Source: an uncultured Flavobacteriaceae bacterium (GTDB lineage Bacteria; Bacteroidota; Bacteroidia; Flavobacteriales; Flavobacteriaceae). Taken from it: DNA of 64,000 bases. The first letter of the stretch is position 1; every line of letters starts with the position of its first letter. Location: assembly GCA_947494695.1 (NCBI GenBank), contig CANLWB010000004.1, positions 1-64,000 of the forward strand, written 5' to 3'. The position numbers and the translations under genes were made by a program. Of the stretch, positions 1-9,431 are shown in pieces. The notes below the pieces were generated by a model, which ran no database searches, was not told where the DNA came from, and saw only the letters and a list, made by a program, of their open reading frames with translations.

Positions 1-1056
1 GTAGATATCTGGCAGGGTCTATTGGGTATAGATAGGATAGGGATCCATGACAATTTCTTTGAATTGGGAGGCCATTCTATAAAAGCAATACAATTACTGA
101 GTAGAATTAAAGAGATAGGTTTTAAAATAAATTTAAAAGAATTTATGTTTTCACCAACAGTTTTTGGATGTTCTCAGGTGTTAATGAAAAGTAAATTAGA
201 TTTAACATTTAGTTCTAAAAAAAGCAAACATACAATTTTGTTGAAACCTGGAGGTAGTAAAAATCCTATGTTTTTTATTCCGCCTGCAGGTGGCTCTACA
301 GTTGTGATGGAAGAATTTTCTAACTACTTTTTTGACGATAGACCTATTTACGGTTTAGAGTCACTAGGAATATTAGAAGGAGATAAAATTGTTGATAATA
401 TTGAAGAACTTGCTAAACATAATATAAAAAATATTAAAAAAATCAAAACAAAAGGACCATACCTTTTATTAGGACACTCGATAGGGGGACTAGTTGCTTA
501 TGAAATGGCTAAACAATTAGAAGCAATTCAAGAAGAGGTAGCTGTATTTAATATGGATTTTCAATTAGAAGCTTTACCTGATAAAGCTATGGTTAATAAA
601 GAAATTAGAGATGACGTGATTTCTATGATCGAGAAAGTAATAGAAGCCAATGATATAAAAACTGAATTAAATGATACATGGAAATTATATATAGAGAATA
701 CGTTTGACGCGGAGAATCTAGACGAGTCCTGGAAACATTTAAGGTCATTTATTATAAATAACAAAATTTATTTTAAGAGGGATTTAAATTATGTGAATAG
801 GTTTTTTAAAGTTTATTCTAATAACCTATCTATTTTATTAAATCATTTAGTAAAGGGGGAAATCAAACATATGGTTTTCATAGGAAATGAAAGATATGTA
901 GAAGATAAAGATTTTGAAGTAGATTTTCATTGGTCCAATTATGTGAAAAATTATGACTTTATACAAGGAAAAGGACTTCATACTGAAATGATTTATGGAA
1001 AAAATGCAAAATACATAGCAAATAAGATTGAACAATACCTTAAAAAACATGAATAA
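1..1056 (+). CDS. Nonribosomal peptide synthetase, C-terminal part (carrier protein + thioesterase)
   Basis: This is the 3' end of an NRPS that enters from the left edge; the frame is open from base 1, so the TTG at 22 is not a real start. The first ~70 residues are a peptidyl carrier domain with the phosphopantetheine motif LGGHS (Ser codon at 76-78). After a linker, a type I thioesterase domain follows, with an oxyanion-loop segment FFIPPAGG (~280-295) and the nucleophile elbow GHSIGG (Ser codon 478-480). A late His in GKGLHTEM (~970-990) fits the catalytic histidine. A PCP-TE end means this is the terminal module, which releases the finished peptide by hydrolysis or cyclisation. The adenylation and condensation domains lie outside the window, so the substrate cannot be read. 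The genes downstream up to ~13.7 kb look like its tailoring, precursor and export genes. Confidence 0.93.
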   Translation, partial: VDIWQGLLGIDRIGIHDNFFELGGHSIKAIQLLSRIKEIGFKINLKEFMFSPTVFGCSQVLMKSKLDLTFSSKKSKHTILLKPGGSKNPMFFIPPAGGSTVVMEEFSNYFFDDRPIYGLESLGILEGDKIVDNIEELAKHNIKNIKKIKTKGPYLLLGHSIGGLVAYEMAKQLEAIQEEVAVFNMDFQLEALPDKAMVNKEIRDDVISMIEKVIEANDIKTELNDTWKLYIENTFDAENLDESWKHLRSFIINNKIYFKRDLNYVNRFFKVYSNNLSILLNHLVKGEIKHMVFIGNERYVEDKDFEVDFHWSNYVKNYDFIQGKGLHTEMIYGKNAKYIANKIEQYLKKHE

Positions 1057-1310
1057 TCTTACTAATGAAAATGGACTTATTAAGCTTATTTTTAGACATC
1101 CTAATGTAAAAATAATAAATAGTGTTTGTTATAATTGAATGGTGAGCAGAAGTTTGCAGAATTAGTTTATCCCCTTTCGTTTGTTTAATGTTAAAATAAG
1201 AAAAAAAACTAAATTTAAGGTATGGGATGGTTTCTATTGAAAAGAAATAAATTATGCAATAATATTTATGCAAAACTGAAATATAATCATATAGAAAAGA
1301 ATAAAAAACT

Positions 1311-2222
1311 ATGAAAAAATTAGATGAATCATTTTTAAAAACAATAATCAATTCTAATGGTAGTTTGACTCAATATTTAATTGAAAATAAAAATAGTATT
1401 AATGAAGATTTAAATAAACGAGGGGCTATTTTATTTAGAAATTTTGATATTAACTCTGTTAATGAATTTCAAGAATTTATTTTGAGTTTAGAAAAAAACA
1501 CATTAGAATATAAATTAAGATCGTCTCCAAGAAATGCAATAGGGGACAACATATATGTATCGACAACTTATCCCAAGACCCAAAAAATAAATATGCATAG
1601 TGAAAGCTCTTACGCTATGCATAGCCCATCTAATATTATATTTTGTTGCGTGCAACCAGCTATTTCTGGTGGAGAGACTCCAATAGCTGATAATAGACTT
1701 GTACTTGACTATATTGACGATAAAATTATTGAGAAAGTTAAAACGCATGGCATTTTATATAATAGAAATATGGGAGGTTTTATGGGGATGAAATGGGAAG
1801 AAGTGTTTCAAACTTCTGATAAAAATGAGGTAGAAAATATTTGTCAGGAAAATAAAATAAACTTTGAATGGAAGAATAGCAATCATCTATCAATTAATTG
1901 GAAAAAGAAGGGAATATGGGAGTCTCCAATTTCAAAGGAACTTGTTTGGTTTAATCATGCTATGTTTTTTAATAAGTTAATTGCATTTCCTGAACTTCTT
2001 GATTTTGTTTCTTCTGATGATGAACTACCAAGTAATACATATTACGGAGATGGTAGTGAATTTTCTAAAGGGGAAATAGAAAATATTAAGAAAGCATATA
2101 ATAAAGCAACTATAGAGTTTGTTTGGAAAAAAGGGGATGTTTTGTATTTGAATAATATGCTGATATCACATGGAAGAAATTCGTATGTAGGAGAAAGAGA
2201 AATTATCGTATCTATGTATTGA
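1311..2222 (+). CDS. TauD/SyrP-like Fe(II)/2-oxoglutarate-dependent oxygenase
   Basis: The 303-residue protein has the TauD-family iron site: H96-S-E98 (HxE variant of HxD), inside a segment followed by the typical PAISGGETPIADN stretch. The distal His is in LISHGRNS (H287), and Arg residues ~9 positions later can bind 2-oxoglutarate. The Glu replacing Asp in the HxD/E triad is known in this family. In NRPS clusters such SyrP-like enzymes usually beta-hydroxylate an amino acid, often while it is tethered to a carrier protein. That fits its place directly after the NRPS end, but the substrate is inference. It stands alone, with 254 bases before it and 540 after, so it may have its own promoter. 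Confidence 0.88.
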   Translation: MKKLDESFLKTIINSNGSLTQYLIENKNSINEDLNKRGAILFRNFDINSVNEFQEFILSLEKNTLEYKLRSSPRNAIGDNIYVSTTYPKTQKINMHSESSYAMHSPSNIIFCCVQPAISGGETPIADNRLVLDYIDDKIIEKVKTHGILYNRNMGGFMGMKWEEVFQTSDKNEVENICQENKINFEWKNSNHLSINWKKKGIWESPISKELVWFNHAMFFNKLIAFPELLDFVSSDDELPSNTYYGDGSEFSKGEIENIKKAYNKATIEFVWKKGDVLYLNNMLISHGRNSYVGEREIIVSMY

Positions 2223-2762
2223 TAATTAAATAATCAATGGTTGTATTTATAGCTATTGAAGGATGTATTATTTATTAAAAACTCCTAAAACTTCTGAAAG
2301 AAGAGATAATCCTATTATCTATGTATTTCTGTTTCAAAACTATATATAATTATACCATTTTATTAAATTAATTAGGTCGTATTCATTTATATGTTGCTTA
2401 GGATGTTTTGGTAAAGAATAAACCAATATATAATTTCTATATAGCAGTGTTTACTGTGAATATATGCGGCATTATGCTAAAATATACTAAAAAAATAGTG
2501 ATGCTAAATTAGTTAGTAATAATAGAATTATCTGTCAATATAGTGGTCTTACCAAATTAAAGTATATACCGGAAGGCTTTATAACATAAATTTATTTAGA
2601 GGGATTATTACGAAAAATAGGTTAGTTCTTTCCATAAACGAAATACCAAAAATATAAAAAACACCTTTCAAAGGAATTTGTTATTCATTGTTAATATGGT
2701 CAACAACAATATTTTTTGTTGATAATACTACTAGAAATACCAAAAAATGAAACTTATTTAAT
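2223..2762. other. Geneless AT-rich stretch
   Basis: There is no ORF of useful length on either strand and no recognisable gene remnant. Near the right end an inverted repeat (CAACAA at ~2700-2705, TTGTTG at ~2716-2721) could fold as a weak hairpin. The promoter of the three-gene diamino-acid unit starting at 2763 presumably lies here, but no clear TTG/TAnnTTTG pair was found. Confidence 0.5.
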
Positions 2763-3713
2763 ATGCGAGATGCAATAGAAAAAGAAAAAGCTTTTAAATT
2801 GATTAATAAAGATGTCTTGCGAACTCCTAAATTGTATAGCACTGGGCATTCTTTTTGTCATCATGGAGAAATATTACAAGGCGTTTTTTATAATGATCAT
2901 TATAAGGATTATGTATATGGATTGACAACATTCAAATGCAATTTATTTTATTCTAAGGCTAGTTTTATTAAAAATGAAAAATCTAATCAAATAACAATAT
3001 ATCCTAAGGATAAAATTAAAGCAAAAATAGCTGCAGAAAAAATTCTAAACTTTTGTGATTTATCGATTGGAGGTAGTATTGAAATTCAAAGTAATATTAT
3101 TCCGATGGTTGGCTATGGTTCATCGACTGCAGACGTTCTATCAACTATTAGTGCCATAACGAATATGTTAGAAATTGATTTAAAAGAAGAGAGCATTGCA
3201 AAATTAGCAATCTTGTCGGAACATGCTAGTGATAGTTTGATGTTTAAGAAAGAGGTTTTATTTGCCCAAAGAAAAGGGGTGGTTTTAGATACATATAATA
3301 ATATGTTTCCTGCGTTTATCGCTTTAGGTTTTACCCATGATCCAAATGATAATGGTTTTAATACTTTAAGTATGAAACCATTAAAGTACTCTGTTAACGA
3401 ACGCATAGAATTTCAAAAATTAAGGAACCTTTTGTCTCATGCTTTTGATAATCAAGATATTTCAATGTTGGGAGAAGTTTCAACCCGATCAGCTTTAATT
3501 AATCAAAGGTATTATCCAAAATCAAATTTGGATGCTATAATAAAAATTTGTAGTAAATATGATGCGGTTGGAGTTCAGGTCTCACATTCGGGTAGTCTGG
3601 TAGGAATCATATGGAATCCATCCTGTTCACAAATATTTGAAAAGATTGAAATGGTAAAAGAAGAATTAATGAGGTTTAATATTGCTTCCACATGGACATT
3701 TAACAATTTTTAA
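2763..3713 (+). CDS. GHMP-family kinase, PduX-like (putative L-threonine/serine kinase)
   Basis: The 316-residue protein has the GHMP-kinase layout. Its N-terminal motif GHSFCHHGEILQG (~28-40) matches the 'CGELxQG' signature of PduX-type L-threonine kinases. The glycine-rich phosphate loop is PMVGYGSSTAD (114-124). PduX makes O-phospho-L-threonine for cobalamin side-chain synthesis, but no cobalamin genes are near. Instead the gene sits 2 bases upstream of a cysteine-synthase-like PLP enzyme, which would use an O-phospho amino acid as an activated substrate. I infer that it phosphorylates Thr (or Ser) as the first step to a beta-amino-substituted amino acid for the NRPS. The family call is firm; the substrate is inference. 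Confidence 0.82.
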   Translation: MRDAIEKEKAFKLINKDVLRTPKLYSTGHSFCHHGEILQGVFYNDHYKDYVYGLTTFKCNLFYSKASFIKNEKSNQITIYPKDKIKAKIAAEKILNFCDLSIGGSIEIQSNIIPMVGYGSSTADVLSTISAITNMLEIDLKEESIAKLAILSEHASDSLMFKKEVLFAQRKGVVLDTYNNMFPAFIALGFTHDPNDNGFNTLSMKPLKYSVNERIEFQKLRNLLSHAFDNQDISMLGEVSTRSALINQRYYPKSNLDAIIKICSKYDAVGVQVSHSGSLVGIIWNPSCSQIFEKIEMVKEELMRFNIASTWTFNNF

Positions 3714-3715
3714 TT

Positions 3716-4747
3716 ATGATATATAATGATTTAATAGAACTTATTGAAGTTCCCAAAGTGCTTAAACTATCTGATAATTTATATGCTTTAAAGTTTGACT
3801 TGATGAAGTTACTACCAGCACGGTATATTATAGAAAAGGCATTAGAAAATGGTGAACTAACTAAGGATATGACTGTTGTGGAATCGAGTTCAGGTACTTT
3901 TGCTTTGGGATTGGCCTTAGTTTGTTCGAAACATAAAATTAAGCTAATAATAATTGGTGATCCTGCAATCGATAAAAAGTTGAAATCCAAATTAGAGATG
4001 TTAGGGACTATAGTTGAAATTATTGAACCAATAGAAGGTATTGGGATACAAAAACTACGATTAGATAGACTGTATGAAATTAAAAATGGGTCTAATAATA
4101 TGTATTGGCCTAATCAGTATGATAATCCTCGTAATTCTGAATCCTATGGTTTGGTGGCTGATCTAATAAAATCTACAATGGGGAAATTAGATTGTTTGAT
4201 TGGACCAGTCGGTTCAGGAGGTTCCATGTGTGGTATAGGTCGTTATCTAAGAGAATCAAATAAAGATCTTAATATGATTGGTCTTGATACTCATGCAAGT
4301 GTTCTATTTGGACAAAATGATGGCCCTAGACCATTTAGAGGGCTTGGAAATAGCGTTTATCCCAAAAATTTGAAGCAACATATGTTTGATGAAATACATT
4401 GGATCAATGCAAATCATGCATATTTAGCTTGTAAAGTAATGTATAAAGGAACAGGTATGTTTATGGGAGGGACCAGTGGCGCTTCTTATCTAACCGGGGT
4501 ACTATGGTCAAAGACTAATAGTGATAAAAAAACACTTATAATATTACCTGATGAGGGGTATAGATATGAAGACACAATTTATAATGACGAATGGTTAAAG
4601 TTAAATAATCAATATGCCAATAATCTTCCTAAAGTACCTGTATTGGTAGATGATCCTTTGAATTGTAAAAGAATCGAATGGAATTATATGCATTGGAATA
4701 GAAGGGAAATCGAACATGTCCAATTAGAATTAAAAGAAAAGATATGA
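3716..4747 (+). CDS. Cysteine-synthase-family PLP enzyme (beta-replacement of an O-phospho amino acid)
   Basis: This 343-residue fold-type II PLP enzyme belongs to the CysK/SbnA group. The usual SxKDR segment is altered, but K31 aligns with the Schiff-base lysine, just before the conserved helix ending IIEKALENGEL. ESSSGTFALGLA (~56-67) matches the asparagine/substrate loop, NQYDNPRN is conserved, and GPVGSGGSMCG (~160-170) is the phosphate-binding GTGGT loop. Such enzymes add a nucleophile to an aminoacrylate formed from O-acetyl- or O-phosphoserine; SbnA uses O-phosphoserine and glutamate in staphyloferrin B synthesis. Here the preceding kinase would supply the phospho-substrate, and the downstream lyase suggests aspartate as nucleophile. 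The stop overlaps the next start (ATGA), so the two are translationally coupled. Confidence 0.86.
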   Translation: MIYNDLIELIEVPKVLKLSDNLYALKFDLMKLLPARYIIEKALENGELTKDMTVVESSSGTFALGLALVCSKHKIKLIIIGDPAIDKKLKSKLEMLGTIVEIIEPIEGIGIQKLRLDRLYEIKNGSNNMYWPNQYDNPRNSESYGLVADLIKSTMGKLDCLIGPVGSGGSMCGIGRYLRESNKDLNMIGLDTHASVLFGQNDGPRPFRGLGNSVYPKNLKQHMFDEIHWINANHAYLACKVMYKGTGMFMGGTSGASYLTGVLWSKTNSDKKTLIILPDEGYRYEDTIYNDEWLKLNNQYANNLPKVPVLVDDPLNCKRIEWNYMHWNRREIEHVQLELKEKI

Positions 4748-7434
4748 CTTTTGATAAAAATGACGCTTTAGTTTTAATAGAAAGCAATACTTCAGGAACT
4801 GGTTATGTATTAGCGTCTATAGCTAATGAAAAAGGGATCAAAGTATTTTTAATAACTGATGGGTTAACGCAATACAGGTTTGATGATTTTGTGACAAAAT
4901 TGATAACCGATACCTCAAATCTAGATCATATAAGAAGAGAAATAACTAAATTATCTGAATCTTTTATAATAAGAGGTATTACTTCTACCTCTGACTATTA
5001 TCTAGAGACTGCAACAATGGTAGCTGAAAAATTTAATTGTTCACATCCTTCCTTGGAAACTATAAAACTGTGTCGCAATAAGTTTTTATTCAGAAAAAAA
5101 TTAGACGAAAATGAATTTATAGTGCCCTCATTTAAAGTAATCAATAATTTAAATGAGCTTTCTGATTTTTTTCAAAAGGATACAATAGTATTTCCTTTAG
5201 TGGTAAAGCCAATTACGGGGTCTGGTAGTTTAGACGTGAAATTGTTCTATGACAAAAATCATGTTATTTCTCACGCCAAAAATATATTAAAAAGGGAAAC
5301 TAATGATAGAAACCAAAAGATAGATAATTCTATTTTGATTGAAGAATATTATATAGGAGAGGAATATTCATTAGAACTTTTCGATGGAAAAATAATTGGA
5401 GGTACTAAAAAATATAAAGGAGAATTGCCTTATTTTATTGAAACAGGCCATGATTTTCCGTTCCAATTTGATGAAGAGACTCAAGAACAATTAGATTCAT
5501 TAATTATGCGATTAGTTAAAATAATGGATTTAAGTTGGGGAGCTTATCACATTGAATTTATTAAAAATGAAAAAGGGATATGTATAATTGAGATAAACCC
5601 ACGATTAGCTGGAGGCTTTATCCCAGTATTGATCAAGGAGTCTATTGGCATTGACATAATTGAAATCCTATTAAATAAAGTGTTGAATGAAAGGGTGAAT
5701 TTAACTAGGACAGATAGTCTTTATTCGAGTATTCGTTTTCTTATTCCAAAACAAGAAGGGAAGATGAAAATAAAAATTGAAGACAAGTTATTTAGAAATA
5801 ATACATCATCGGTTCAGTATAAATTGTATAGACCAGAAGTGAGTAAGTTTACAAGGAATAATAATTTTAAGGATAGAATTGGACATGTTATAACTACAAA
5901 TATTCACAAGAATAAGGCGATTTCCGATTGTAATGAATTAATGAAAAATGTAATGGCTGAAATTGAATATGAAGAATTAAGTGCTACAGGAAGGCTAAAT
6001 AAAGGGATTCATAAAAATATACGTAAAATAATATTCGGTGATGTCACTAGTGTTAAAGATATAACAGAATTGCGATTACTTTCTAAAATTAATAGAGCAC
6101 ATTTGTTAATGTTAATAGAAGAAGGTATTTTATCAAGTGAAGTAGGAGTTCAATTGTTACATCATATTGTGGAATTTGAGAAACAAGAATTTCTACCGCT
6201 CTTGAATTGCGAAGCGCCTAGAGGGCTTTACATGCAATATGAAAAGTATTTTATTGATAAACTGGGTATGGATGTGGCGGGTTCAATGCATATTGGACGA
6301 TCTCGAAATGATTTAAACGCGACGCAAGCAAAAATAGAATCCAGAGAGTATACAGCTGAAATTTTAAAAGAGTTAATTGATTTTGGCATTGAATTAAGAG
6401 CTGTGTCAAAAAAGCATATTACTACTGTTATGCCAGCCTATACGCATTATCAGCCTGCTGTTCCAATTACGTACGGATTTTATTTGCAAGGAGTATTATT
6501 TTCATTAGTTGATAAAATTGATTCTTTTTTTAATATTCTTAAATCTTTAGAAGAATGTCCTTTAGGTAGTTGTTCTGTAGGAGGTACATCCATTCCAATT
6601 AATATGAATACTACGGCAAAATGTTTAGGATTTCAAAAGTCTGTTAGTAATGCAATTTATGCTGTAGCTACCAGAGATTTTTGGCTGGAATTATTAAGTG
6701 CTATATCTTCTACCAGTGTATTAATTAGTAGGATTTCTGCTGATTATTTATTATGGAATACTCAGGAATTTAACTTTTTTAACCTTACTGATAATATTAC
6801 TGGCTCAAGTTCTATTATGCCAAATAAAAGAAATCCATTTATATTAGAAAATATTCAAGGTAAAATGGGAGTAATTTCTGCCTCTTTTTTAGGAGCTATA
6901 ACAGCAATGCAAAAAACACCATTTACAAATTCTATAGCTGTTGGTACGGAATCCAAAATGTTTTTGACTAAAACGATTGAGGAATTCATAAACTCCATTA
7001 AATTGCTTAAGATATTTATTCTTAACTCAAGCCCAAATGATCAAATAATGAAAGACAAAGCCTCGTCTTCTTATACAATGGCAACAGAGTATGCCAATAA
7101 ACTGTATACAGAATATAACATCCCTTTTAGAGATGCTCATTATACTATTGGCAAAGCCATACGTGAATCGGTTCAAAAAAACACTTTTTTGGAACATTCA
7201 GATCTTTTGAAAGCTTTTCAGCTGGAGAGTGATTTGGATCAAATTGTAAAAGATTCAAAATATGGCGGAGGTCCTGCAGAGGAAAATTTAATCAAAGAGA
7301 ATAAAAATTTAAAAAAGAAATTTGATAAACGGTTGAAAAGACTTTCTAAATACCGAATGACATGGAATAATGCCGATGAATTATTGAATGAAAAGACTCA
7401 AGAATTACTCGACTTGTCTGGAAAAGTTAGTTAA
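4744..7434 (+). CDS. ATP-grasp / argininosuccinate-lyase-like fusion protein
   Basis: This 896-residue protein joins two enzyme families. Residues ~1-400 are an ATP-grasp ligase, with the ATP-binding lysine in KPITGSGS (K155) and the Mg-binding strand EINPRLAGG (E283, N285). Residues ~405-896 are an argininosuccinate lyase/fumarase-superfamily domain, with the SRND signature (520-523), THYQPAVPIT (canonical HxQxAxP) and the catalytic-serine loop GSSSIMPNKRNP (687 onward). All three lyase signatures are intact, so activity is likely. In context it would split an aspartyl adduct made by the upstream PLP enzyme into fumarate and a 2,3-diamino acid. The ATP-grasp half may activate a carboxylate for amide-bond or amino-acid addition. 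It overlaps the previous gene by 4 bases. Domain calls are firm; the pathway is inference. Confidence 0.9.
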   Translation: MTFDKNDALVLIESNTSGTGYVLASIANEKGIKVFLITDGLTQYRFDDFVTKLITDTSNLDHIRREITKLSESFIIRGITSTSDYYLETATMVAEKFNCSHPSLETIKLCRNKFLFRKKLDENEFIVPSFKVINNLNELSDFFQKDTIVFPLVVKPITGSGSLDVKLFYDKNHVISHAKNILKRETNDRNQKIDNSILIEEYYIGEEYSLELFDGKIIGGTKKYKGELPYFIETGHDFPFQFDEETQEQLDSLIMRLVKIMDLSWGAYHIEFIKNEKGICIIEINPRLAGGFIPVLIKESIGIDIIEILLNKVLNERVNLTRTDSLYSSIRFLIPKQEGKMKIKIEDKLFRNNTSSVQYKLYRPEVSKFTRNNNFKDRIGHVITTNIHKNKAISDCNELMKNVMAEIEYEELSATGRLNKGIHKNIRKIIFGDVTSVKDITELRLLSKINRAHLLMLIEEGILSSEVGVQLLHHIVEFEKQEFLPLLNCEAPRGLYMQYEKYFIDKLGMDVAGSMHIGRSRNDLNATQAKIESREYTAEILKELIDFGIELRAVSKKHITTVMPAYTHYQPAVPITYGFYLQGVLFSLVDKIDSFFNILKSLEECPLGSCSVGGTSIPINMNTTAKCLGFQKSVSNAIYAVATRDFWLELLSAISSTSVLISRISADYLLWNTQEFNFFNLTDNITGSSSIMPNKRNPFILENIQGKMGVISASFLGAITAMQKTPFTNSIAVGTESKMFLTKTIEEFINSIKLLKIFILNSSPNDQIMKDKASSSYTMATEYANKLYTEYNIPFRDAHYTIGKAIRESVQKNTFLEHSDLLKAFQLESDLDQIVKDSKYGGGPAEENLIKENKNLKKKFDKRLKRLSKYRMTWNNADELLNEKTQELLDLSGKVS

Positions 7435-7697
7435 TTGAAATTCCCAGGAGCACTTGATGTTTTTGATGACATGTCATAATTACAGGCATTACCTAATGGA
7501 CAATATATATGAAACCTTACACAATATCTATCAGTATTTCTGAAAATTAACATTGGTGAATCTTCTATTCAAAAGAGACTAATATTAGATTATTTAATCG
7601 GAACTTAATGTCGCACTGTATAATTAATCGTCCACTCTGATTTTTAGGATATAATAAAAAACATAATAATTAATAATATATTTTAACACTTTCAATA

Positions 7698-9272
7698 ATG
7701 AGAAAAGATAATAATTTAAAAAAAAATAAGATAATACCATATGTTATACTGGGTGCTGGACCAGGTGGTCTGCAATTAGCATATTATTTTGAACAGAATA
7801 ATATTGATTATTTAATCCTTGAGAAAAGTGATAACGCAGGTAATACATTTGAATACTTTCCAAGACATAGGAAATTGATTTCGATTAATAAAATTCATAC
7901 TGGTTTTGATAATGAAGAAATTAATATGAGATATGACTGGAACTCATTACTGAGCGAGGAAATGAATCCATTATTCAAAACGTATTCTGATGATTATTTT
8001 CCAAATGCAGATAAAATTGTTCAATATTTTCAGGATTATGCCAATTTGTACAATTTGAAAATTAGCTATAATTCAGAAGTGATTAACATTAAAAAAATAA
8101 ATGTTTTTAGTTTAGAAACAAAATCAGGCCAGACATACCTTGCTGAAAAAGTTATAATAGCTACTGGATTATTTAAACCTTATTTACCAAATATTAGAGG
8201 TATAAAAACATGTGATACTTACGTCAATTGCTCAGTAGACCCAAAGGATTTTATTAACAAAAGAGTTTTAATAATTGGGAAAGGAAATTCAGGGTTTGAA
8301 ACAGCAGATAATATAATTGCAACTGCAAGTAAAATACATATATGTAGTCCGAATTCTGTAAAATTAGCATGGAAATCTCATTTTGTCGGTAATTTAAGAG
8401 CCGTTAATAATAATTTATTGGATACTTATCAACTAAAATCTCAAAATGGTGTTATTGATGCTGAAATTTCAGAAATAATTTTAAAAGAAGATGGATATCA
8501 TGTTAGTTTTCATTATAGTCATGCAAATGATGAAATTGAAGAATTGATTTATGATAATGTTATATTATGTGCTGGATTTCAGTTTGATACGTCTTTTTTT
8601 GATAAAAGTACTTTGCCAGATTTGGCTATTGATGATAGGTTACCAAAACAAAAATCAAATTGGGAATCGACCAATGTAGAAAATTTGTTTTTTGCAGGTA
8701 CTTTAACACAAATGAGGGACTATAAAAAATCTACCTCAGGATTTATTCATGGCTTTAGATATAATAGCCGTTGTTTATTTCATATGCTACAAAAGTTAGA
8801 TCGAAACATAGATTGGCCACATGAAGTACTCGAACGATCTCCGGAAATTATTTCTGGTGCAATAATCAAGGATGTGAATGAATCATCTACTTTATGGCAA
8901 CAATTTGGTTTTTTAGGAGATTTGATGGTCATAAATCAGAATGAAGTACTATTTGTTAAAAATATTCCTGTTGATTATGCAAAAGAAGTCTATTGTCAGA
9001 GTTTTAATCATTACTTTATTATAACTTTGGAATATGGAAATGAAATATTTGAAATGGCACCAGATATATTCAGTTTAGAAAGAGTACATAGAAATGATAT
9101 AGAAAATGCTGATAAAAGTTCAGGGCTCCACCCAATATTAAGAGAATTTAAAGATGGCAAACTAGTAAATACGCATCATCTTATTGAAGATTTCGAAAAT
9201 AAATGGGATGAGCATGATATTTACTTTATACCTTTATTAAAATTTTTAAGAAAAAGTTTAAATCGGTCTTAG
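7698..9272 (+). CDS. FOXRED2-like FAD-dependent oxidoreductase / flavin monooxygenase
   Basis: The 524-residue flavoprotein has an N-terminal FAD Rossmann motif GAGPGG (19-24) and a second, NAD(P)-type motif GKGNSG (194-199). This two-dinucleotide layout is found in flavin monooxygenases and FOXRED2-like proteins. The later FAGTLTQMRDYKKSTSGFIHGFRYN resembles the FAD-contact segment of that family. The C-terminal ~130 residues have no motif I recognise. Its place in the NRPS cluster suggests oxidation or N-hydroxylation of a precursor or of the peptide, but the substrate cannot be deduced. A truncated paralogue lies at 10211. The preceding 263 bases are geneless, so it is probably transcribed separately from the kinase/PLP/lyase unit. 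Confidence 0.82.
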   Translation: MRKDNNLKKNKIIPYVILGAGPGGLQLAYYFEQNNIDYLILEKSDNAGNTFEYFPRHRKLISINKIHTGFDNEEINMRYDWNSLLSEEMNPLFKTYSDDYFPNADKIVQYFQDYANLYNLKISYNSEVINIKKINVFSLETKSGQTYLAEKVIIATGLFKPYLPNIRGIKTCDTYVNCSVDPKDFINKRVLIIGKGNSGFETADNIIATASKIHICSPNSVKLAWKSHFVGNLRAVNNNLLDTYQLKSQNGVIDAEISEIILKEDGYHVSFHYSHANDEIEELIYDNVILCAGFQFDTSFFDKSTLPDLAIDDRLPKQKSNWESTNVENLFFAGTLTQMRDYKKSTSGFIHGFRYNSRCLFHMLQKLDRNIDWPHEVLERSPEIISGAIIKDVNESSTLWQQFGFLGDLMVINQNEVLFVKNIPVDYAKEVYCQSFNHYFIITLEYGNEIFEMAPDIFSLERVHRNDIENADKSSGLHPILREFKDGKLVNTHHLIEDFENKWDEHDIYFIPLLKFLRKSLNRS

Positions 9273-9431
9273 GTTTTAGTTCCTATTTCGATTTTTTGAT
9301 TATACTAAATTATTGAATGGATTGTTATGAGTTTTTGGGTTTAATAAATATGTTAAAAGAATAATACTAAAATTATATTGTTTAAGCCTAAACTTACTTA
9401 TCTAAAAAAAAGTATTATTACTAAATTATAT

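Noticed and set aside
2699-2723. CAACAA/TTGTTG hairpin before the kinase gene as a possible regulatory element
   Set aside because: A weak A/T-rich stem with no context; only noted in the geneless-stretch entry.
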